From: Pigoraptor vietnamica
Taxonomy: Eukaryota; Opisthokonta; Filasterea
DNA length: 24,565 nucleotides
Assembly: GCA_943704525.1 (NCBI GenBank)
Contig: CALSCQ010002016.1
Location: forward strand, 5,001 to 29,565
Direction of reading: 5' to 3'
The translations under genes were made by a program, and so were the position numbers. The notes under the pieces were generated by a model that was given only the letters and a program-made list of their open reading frames with translations, searched no databases and was not told the origin of the DNA. Of this stretch, positions 16,901 through 24,565 are shown piece after piece. How positions within the stretch are numbered: position 1 is the stretch's first letter; each line of letters opens with the position of its first letter.

Positions 16901-19900
16901 TCAGCACAAACTGAGACGGCGTCCCCGGGAGCGCAAACTGCGGCTGCGGCTGCGCGGGCTTCGCCTCCCCTCCTGCGTTCAGATTGGCCGACGAGCCGCT
17001 GTTGCTGCCGGGCTGTCCGTCCGCGCCAGTGTTCGACGACGCGGCGTCCGTCGCACCTCCCGGCGGACCGCTCGGAAGGCCCATCTCCGCCTTGAGCTCG
17101 GCCTCAATTTCCTTGGCGGCGTCGCGCACGGCCGCGCACAGGGTCACGAGGAGCTGCTCGGCGCTCTCGAGCAGCTGCGTCTTGATCTCCTTCTTCTTGG
17201 TCGCAGCGACGGCCGCGATGGCGGCGCCGGGCTGCCCCGGCTGGCCCTGCCCGGCCTGCTGCCCCGCGCGCGCCTGCGCCGTAGACTTGCGCCGGGTGAG
17301 CGCGGGCTTGTTCAGCATGGGCGCCGTCTGCAGCGAGAACGAATCGCCGCTCTCAGAGTCCACCGTGGCCAGCGTCGTCGTCCCTGTTGTCGGCGGGGGC
17401 GGAGGCGGAGGCGGCGGAGGCACTGCGCCAGACTCGTCGACCACGGAGAGGTCTACGGAGGAGCCGGGATCGATCGAGATCGGCGGCGGCACGTTAAGCG
17501 CGGGTGCCGTGGGCTTCGAGGCATCCGTCGTGGACGACACCACCTCGCTGCGGCGCGGCGACTCAGGACGCGTGGGCGGTCCGCTTCCCCCGGCACCCAC
17601 GCCTCCGCCGAGAACAATCTGACTGCCCCCGAGGCCCTGCGCCTGTCCTCCGAGAACGCCGCCGGCGACCTCCAGATGCGACTTGTTCGCCTTGAGCGCG
17701 AGCAGCGTCATGGACATGCGGCGCCCCACCGCCTTCAGCAGGCCGCGTGCAGACTCGGCGCGCTTGAGCACGGGCGCGGCCTTGGGCGCTTCCTCGGGGA
17801 GAGTAAGCGCCTTTCGCGTCTTCCTTTCGAGGTCAGAAATTGTCCCCGCGAGGCTGTGGAGGAGCCCGGCGTGCGTGAGGCGGACGCGCGTGGCGAGATA
17901 CGGCCCGTACAGCACGCCGAGCGCCGCCGAGAGCCGCTTGGTGCACAGGTACTGCACTATCTCCCCGTTCTTGTCGTCGGCGACGGGCAACGCGTTGCTG
18001 AACGCGTCCGGTCCAAACGTCGGCTCGACCGGGGCGGGCGGCGGCGGGGGGGCCGTCACTGTGGGAACGGCCGGCGCGGCAGGGGCGCCCGGCACCCCCT
18101 GTCCACCGGCACCCTGCGCCACCTGCGATCCGGAGAGCGTCGACGACAGCGAGTTGCTCTGCATCGTCGCCGACTGCTGGCTCTGCGAGACCGACTGCGA
18201 CTGGCCCGGCGCCGGCTGCCCGTGCTGCGGCGAGTGGGCGTGGTGGGGGGTGTGCGAGGCCGGGTGCGGCGTGTTCGACGAGACCTCCATAAGCGAGGCC
18301 TCGGTGAGCTTGAGGCGCGTGAGGGGGATGCCCGCGCGCGGCAGCCGGTTGCCCTGCAGCACGTCGACCATCATGCGCGTCGCCTCCGAGAACAGCTCGA
18401 GCTTGCAGAGGGTCTCGATGCGAAGCACCCGTGCGTTGACCGTCCCAAAGACGTCCCGGCAGCGGATCGACGCCACGTGCTCGTAGAGAGCGAGGAGGGG
18501 AAGCGATTCGATGCAGTGGCCGTTGCGAATGAGCTCGACAGTCGTGGCCTCAAGGGCGTCGAGGAGGGTCTGCGGGCTGCACTCGAACCGGTCCGCGAAA
18601 ATGTCGACCCCGGGGAAGAGCTCCTCCGGGACGTACGTCGCAAAGTCCACGGCGTGCGTCGGGTGTGGCAGCGACCCCTTGAACACGGCGCCAAAGAGCA
18701 GGCCCGCGAGCACGTGGCCCTCGTAGCGCGCGTGAAGGTCGCCACCGTAGCCGTACTTGGCAATCTTGCTCGTGACAATGCCGGCGCTGAGGCAGCCGCG
18801 GATGCCGCAGCGGGCGAGGAGCGTCCCCTCAATCTCGGCGCGCCTGTGCGCGGCGCCATCCAGCAGCGGCTGCATGCCGGGGGGCGCAAACACCTCGCGC
18901 CACCGCGACATGGCCGAGCGCTCGCCCAGGAGCGTGTCGAGCGCCTCCATCCACATGCGCGTGGCCGTCTTCGGGCGGCCGAGGTGGAACGCGAGGTCGC
19001 CGTACTCGTTCTGCGCCTGCCACAACAGCTTCGACTCGGCCTTCACGCGGAGCATCTCAATCGTGCGCTCGTAGCTCTGCACGACCGGCGCGGCATCCTG
19101 GAGTGGCGACAGCTCGACGTCCGTCTTGTACTGCTCGACACCCATTGCAGCGAGGCGGCTCGCCATCTCCTCGCGGGCCGCACGCGTCGCAGCGTCCTCC
19201 TTCGCCTGCGGCTCCTGTCCGCCGGCAAAGAAGCCGGGGTCGTCGCGGAAGCGGCCCGTACGCGACGTCGTCTGGAGCGCCGCGCGCGATCCGTCCTTGT
19301 TGTGGTTCAGCCCGGCAGGGTTGGTCTTCGCCGCGAGGAACTGCACGAGCAGGCAGCGGCTGCGCGCAATCGCCTCGCGGCTGTAGCTCTTCGACTTGCC
19401 GTGCTCGGCCGCCTGCTGAATGAACAGCGCCATCTGGCGGCCGGCCTCGAGCGAGCGCGAGGGGTTGAGCGTCGCCTGCGCGTGAAGAAGCAGCGGCATC
19501 ACCGCCTCGCTGTGCTTCGGACCCGTCAGCTCAATGTACCGCGACCCAATGTCGACGAGCCGGTGCCAGCGCCCGTTGTCGTGGAGCGTCTCGAGCGTGT
19601 GCAGCACAAACGCGCGCACCCAGCGCTCGGGGTCGGGCCCGGGACCAGCCGCACCGCCCTCGAAGGCGCGCTCGGCGTCAATCTTCATGATGTCGAGAAG
19701 GGCATCGGCAGCGACGTAGAAGGGCAGCCACGCAACCGCCGCGAGGGCCATGTACGACGACCCGCTCTCCGACGCGCACGAGCCAAGGGGGCCCAGCGCA
19801 AAGATGCGCGCGCAGTTGAAGAGGTTCCGGCAGGCATTGTGGACGAGCACGCGCCGGCGGACGCGGAGCGCGAACACGGCCGCGCGCGAAAACTGCAGCA

Positions 19901-22900
19901 GAATGTGGAGGAGGTCGTCGTCGTGGCGCTCGGGGCGGTAGTCGTACTGGTCGGGCGACGCACGCGAGCGCACGCGGCGCACCGTCATCGACTCGTTCCA
20001 CTCGCGGTACAGCGCGCCCGTCGTCTCGAGCGAGAACCATTCAAAGTCCATCGCGAGGGGGTTCGTGGTACGGGTGAAGAGGCTTGCGGGAAGCTCCTCC
20101 GCAAGCTGCGTGGGAGGGCGCTGGCCCGACGACGTGCCGGGGCGAGAGGAAGGACGCGTGTTGGTGCCGCCGGCCTCTCCCTCGGCGGGGTCGCGGCCGG
20201 TCGGGTGCTGCTGGTGGTGCAGAGCGTCTAGAATCGCACGACGCTCGAGCTTGTTGACGAGCGTGTCGAGGAGGCACATGCCGTGGGTCATGACAATCTG
20301 CGAGTGCCACTTGAGCTCCTGCGCAAGGATGGTCCGGAGGCGCTTGCGGCACCGGTGCTCGCGCCAGTACAGCGGCAGCGCCTGCTGCAGCACCGACACG
20401 GCCGTAATGTAGGCATCCTCAGACACCCCCTCGGCGCCTCCCATACCCTTCAGGCGGGTGGGGCGCGCGGCCGTGCCCTTCTTGCGAATCTCCTTCTTTC
20501 GCTCGCGACGGCCAAGGTCCGACGCCGGGCGCTTCTTCCGCGAGCTGAGACCCGGCGTCAATCGGCTGCCCTCTGAGCGATTATCGTCGTCCGAATCGTC
20601 CGGCAAGAGGTTGGGGTTGAGCACGTCCTCGTTGCGTCGCTTGACCCACTCGAGCGTCTCCTCACACCACTGCGACACGTGCTCGGCGCGGCCTTCGACG
20701 AGCCCCTTTTCCGCCACGCGGCAGATAAACTCGACGTACCGCGGGTGCTTCTTGAAGCGCTGCACCTCAATAAACGCCTGCTCCGCGGGCATCCCCGCAA
20801 TGTACGACAGCAGCACGACGACGCCGTCCCCGGAGAGGTCCTGCGGGGGAGCGGCCGTCGACTCGCGCAACGCCACGTGGATGTACTCCTCGAGCGGCTG
20901 CAGCTCCGAGGGCATCGGCACCGTGAGAATCGGACCGAGCCCCGGAATGGTGCCGTGCGGCGCGACGGTCGCGTGCCCTTCGGCCGTCCCCGCGGACGAC
21001 GCGATGAGGACCGCGCCGCCAGGGTTCGCCTGCTGCGAGCGGAGAAACTCTGCCTGCGCCTGCACAATGCTGTTGCGCACGCTCGTGTCCTTCCCCGTCG
21101 GCTTCTGCTGGTTCACGCGGTCGAGCGACCCAATGCTCGTCAGCTCGGCCATCGAGCGGAGGGTGGCGCGGGACAGCCGCACCGAAGTGAGTGCGCCCGC
21201 GCCAAGCATCGCCGGCTGAAGCTGCTGCTGATGCTGAGCGCCGTGCGAGGGCGCGTGGTGTACACCATGCTGCTGCGACGGCCCACCGGCGTGTCCCTGC
21301 GCATTGGCAGGCGGAAGGGAAAAGAAGCCGCTCGGTCGCTTTTGGGGCATCGGTCGAGGCCCGAGTTGCCCGTGCTGCGCCGTGTTCTGCGGGTGCTTGG
21401 CGCCCGCGTTGCCATCCTGGTCGCCGTCCTCGTCATCCTGCACTTCCTCCAAGCGCATGCGGGCCTGGACGAGCTCCGTCGCGATGAAGCGGGCGCACGA
21501 CTCGATCACGTGGGTTGCGCCAATGCGCTCCCCGGCGGCGCGAAGGGACTCCGCGACGTGGAACACGAGGCCCGCGTACATGTCCCGCAGCCGCTCGCCC
21601 ACGTGCGTGCCGTCCGCTTCAAAGCCGCCGGTGGGCTGCGCAGACACCATAATCATGTTGGCGTTCGCGCCGGCCCCCGCGGGCGCAACGTTCACCGTCG
21701 TCCCCTTGTCACTGACAAAGTAGTGAGAAGCAAGGCCGGGGATGTTGATCTTGGGACCGGACGGCTGAGGGGGCGCCGGCACGCTGAGCGTGCGCTGCAC
21801 GCGAACGGCGAGAATCGGCGAGAGTTCGGACATGGCGCACAGGCACCGCGCGAGCGTGCGAATGGCGGGAAGTGGCGCAATGCGCGCGTGAACGAGCGGC
21901 GCGAGGACGCCGTAGCACCGCACGGCCGCCTGCGCCAAGAGCTCCGGGTCATTCAACGTGCCCGCAACGTCCATGGCGACAATGACGCGGCGCGCGACGA
22001 CGAGCCGCTCGCGCTGGAGGGACACGCGGGCGTCGGCGCGCGTGCCAAACGGAGAGCAGAAGAGCCCGTTCTGCGCGATCGTGAGGTCCGCCCACGCGAG
22101 CACCGACTCGCCAAAGTGGCGTATCATCGCAGTTCCCGCGGCGGCAAGGTTCTCGAGGTTGAGCCTGTCCGGCATCGCGGCGTGCTCGTCGCCGTCCACG
22201 GGATCCGACTCGTCCTTCTCGTTGGGGCGAGGGAGGACAAAGTGCGACCACAGCACCGACGACGCCGTGTGCGCGACGGCCGCCTGGTTCACCGTGTACG
22301 CCGCGCGGCAGAGGTGCGCCCACAGCGCGAGCGTCGGCAGGGGAAAGGCCGTCACGATGCTCTTGCCCGTCGCGCCAATGGACCCGCCGACAAGGGTGCC
22401 GTCCGCGGTGTAGGCAGCGAGCGCAAACACGTACTTCTCGTTCGGCATGAGTCCGGACACGCGGAATTCGCAGCCGGCCGTCGCGGGAGTGTCCTCGCCT
22501 GTCCCGAGAAGGCTCGAGTCGATGACCGAGACCTTGGTGGCACCGGACGCGCCCATGGCGCACTTGCCGAACAGGCGGTACGTGTGCACGTGACCGGGTG
22601 GCTGGCCGTCGGGCACGAACCGCTGCGCGCGGAGGACGAGCCACGTGGGCCCACGCGCGACGACGATGGGCGGCGGGGGCGTCTTGTCGGACGAGTACGA
22701 GTTGAGCTTCTGGCACGTGGCGTAGTGCTTCTCCTCGCGCCTGTGCGCCTGCTGTATGGCGCTGCTGGCCTCGTTCAGCAGCCGCGCCTGCTCGGCAAGC
22801 GCCGCGTTCGAGTTGATGACCATCGATTTGGCAGTCTCAATCAGCAGCATCGCGCGCCACTGCGAGTTGCGCCGGCAGTCCGCCGCGAGGGCGCGGTCCA

Positions 22901-24565
22901 GCACCTTCTTCTTGCCGCTCTGCGCCTGCGCCTCCTTCTTCGTCACACCCTTCCGCGCCTCGGCAGCAGCCGCAGCCTGCTCTTCGGCGGCGTTCGTGCG
23001 CGCGTGCAAGCGAATCTCTATGCGAAACAGAGCCGAGAGAACGTCAACGAGCAGCACGTGCAGCGCGCGATCGGTCGCTGGGAGAAGAGGGGCGCGCGCC
23101 TCCTTCACGCCGCCCTCCCCGGTCATCTGCTGGTGCTGCGCGGCCGAGAGCGCCGCGAGCGCAGCGTGCGACTGCGGGTCCGCCGTGAGGTGCAGCTGCC
23201 GGGCGGGATCGAGAGCGACGACGTCGAGGTACTTGGACGCGTCCCTCAGAATGTTGCGGAGAAGGCGAGAGGCGTCCGGGAGGCGGTTGTGCCCCTCGAG
23301 CAGCAGCGCGAGACGAAAGCCGACCTCCGAGACGAGCACGGGATCAAAGCGACACGCGTTGACCCACGTGAACACGCTGTACACCGTCTGCAGCGGCTCG
23401 ATGAGGGGCTCGTACGCTTCCGGCAGCGCGCAGGGCATCTCCGTGTCGACGGGGCCGCTCACGCGCGCCACGAGCGGGCGGAGCTTTCGCCAGGCAAGTC
23501 TCGCGGCGTCCAGCATCAAGTCCGGACTCCGTTCGACGACGCCGTTGAGCCCCGGCGCCAGCGAGGCGCGAAGGGCGGCGCAGAGGGCGACCACGTGACC
23601 GTCCGGGGCCATGCGCTCGACGGGCACGCCGCCGGGCGACGATCGCGTCCACGTGAACCCGCGCAGCTCTTCCTCGGCAAGCTTGGCCTCCGCAGCCGCG
23701 CGTGCGGCAATCTCCCGCTCGCGGCGTGCGGCGGCCGCGACCGTTTCCATCGCGGCCTTCTGGACGGGGCTGTTCTCGCACACAGAGACGAGCATGGCGT
23801 AGTTGGCGTTGTTGCGAGCGTTCGGCGGCGGCGGCGGCGGCTGCACGGGGTTGACGACGGCCGGCGGGTTCTTCCACGGTTCGACGGCCTTGATCGCCGA
23901 CATGATGCGTAGAGCGGCGACGAGCGGCTGGAGGCTCGGGTCCCGCTTCCTCTCGCACAGCGCGATGAGCAGAGGGGCGACGGTGAGGAAGCAGTCGGCC
24001 TGGTCGTGCTGGAAGGCGAGCTTCGCAAAGCGAAAGAGGACGGGGATCGGGAACTCGTCGATCCAGTCCGGTCTGTCCGCGAGGGGGTCCTTGTCCATGG
24101 CGAGGAGGTTGATGTCCTGGTTGAGGTACGCAGTGGCGAACTGGCTCGCGCGGTTGATGTTGTTGCGCATGTCGTACACGCTGGACCCCTTGGCCACGTG
24201 CGGCATGCTCAGCATGGACGACTGCCGGTTGAAGCTCGTCCCGAGCATCGTGCGCTGCTCCTGCGCCTGCTGCTGGTTCATCTGCTTTTGGAGCATGTCG
24301 ACGTACGCCTGGATGAGCTGCGCGCGCGTCCGCATGCCCATCACGCGCATGCACGTCGTGAACAGCGGAGGCACGGGGTCGAACACGTCGGCGTCCGTCG
24401 CAATGCCCGTCCCCCAGCTCTTCAGCCCTATCCGCGCCTGCGCGTCGCCAATCGCCTCGAGCACGCTCTTGACCATCCACTTGCGGTCGTCGAAGAGGTC
24501 CGTCAGGAGGCTTTCGATCTGGTTCATGTACGCAGAGCCGGGCTCGGCCTCGCGGTAACTGGACA
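13916..24565 (-). CDS. CFAP54: CFAP54-like ciliary central-apparatus protein, 5' end outside window
   Basis: A 9.7-kb exon (window edge to 14865) is followed by exons 14688-14473, 14348-14223 and 14113-13916, all phase 0, ending LGVLP and TGA. From the first visible ATG (24527) this is 3400 residues. The frame stays open through 24565 (AEPGSAYMNQIESLLTDLF), so more N-terminal sequence probably lies beyond the edge. Numbered from that ATG, a fibronectin-III-like segment lies at about 616-730 (VHTYRLFGK, LMPNEKYVFALAAYTADG). The rest is mostly alpha-helical, TPR-like repeat sequence. Polar low-complexity linkers occur at about 1025-1110 (acidic, His/Gln-rich), 1325-1360 (basic, GRRERKKEIRKK) and 2085-2535 (Pro/Gly/Ser-rich, with a proline run). 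Giant size, a mid-protein FN3 unit and helical repeats fit CFAP54, a C1d projection protein of the motile-cilium central pair (human about 3100 residues). The name rests on recalled similarity; another giant central-pair protein such as CFAP46 is the main alternative. Confidence 0.7.
14757..14812 (-). repeat. CA microsatellite in intron of the CFAP54-like gene
   Basis: A CA run with CG interruptions on the + strand (TG on the sense strand) lies within intron 14689-14864, between donor GTGGGT and acceptor GTGTGCAG. The frame of the large exon runs on through it as Cys/Val/Ala-rich filler, which is not coding. Confidence 0.9.

Noticed and set aside
15468-20231. A 1587-codon plus-strand open frame opposite the CFAP54-like gene
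   Set aside because: It is the complement shadow of the large GC-rich exon: Arg/Ala/His-rich with no domain pattern, and stop-free because TTA, CTA and TCA codons are rare in the real gene. The 1077-codon frame at 20679-23912 is rejected for the same reason.
1-24565. CRISPR arrays, bacterial operons, rRNA genes, DNA transposons or LINEs
   Set aside because: I saw no spaced direct repeats, ribosome-binding sites, rRNA signatures, transposase or reverse-transcriptase motifs in any listed frame. The sequence is nuclear eukaryotic in style.

Overview
The window looks like nuclear DNA of a GC-rich, flagellated (ciliated) protist. Three observations support this: genes are split by short GT-AG introns that end almost always in GCAG; one gene codes for a very large protein resembling the ciliary central-apparatus protein CFAP54; and other genes code for typical eukaryotic proteins (Hikeshi/OPI10, an AAAP amino-acid transporter, a membrane receptor with the start of a kinase domain). 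Coding third positions are strongly G/C. (TG)n/(CA)n microsatellites fill introns and gene ends. A free-living flagellate, for example in or near the apusomonads or other Obazoa, would fit, but I cannot fix the species.

Layout: 1-713 shows no convincing gene and holds a TG microsatellite inside a stretch unusually rich in CAGT/ACTG. 714-1040 (-) is a weak candidate for a small unknown gene. 1625-6787 (+) is a six-exon gene for a 1366-residue secreted/type I membrane protein: signal peptide, long Pmp-like right-handed beta-helix ectodomain, one membrane helix, then a kinase domain that stops just after the ATP-binding lysine. 7154-8926 (-) is a four-exon amino-acid transporter, convergent with the receptor. 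9695-10992 (+) is a three-exon Hikeshi homologue, divergent from the transporter; each of this pair has its own TATA box in the shared 768-bp spacer. 11644-13599 (+) is a single-exon oxidoreductase joining PNPOx-like split-barrel domains to a ferredoxin-reductase-like FAD/NAD module. 13916 to the right edge (-) is the CFAP54-like gene, open at its 5' end, with a 9.7-kb exon and three small introns all at the 3' end.

The genes do not form a functional cluster; this is an ordinary eukaryotic arrangement of unrelated neighbours. All exon joins were derived by hand from splice motifs, reading phase and protein continuity. The assembled lengths are exact multiples of three for the receptor, transporter and Hikeshi genes, and for the visible part of the CFAP54-like gene. 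The most notable points are the truncated kinase on a Pmp-like receptor, the CAGT-rich tract at the left edge, the tendency of TG repeats to lie on the sense strand of the nearest gene, and the 3'-clustered introns of the CFAP54-like gene.
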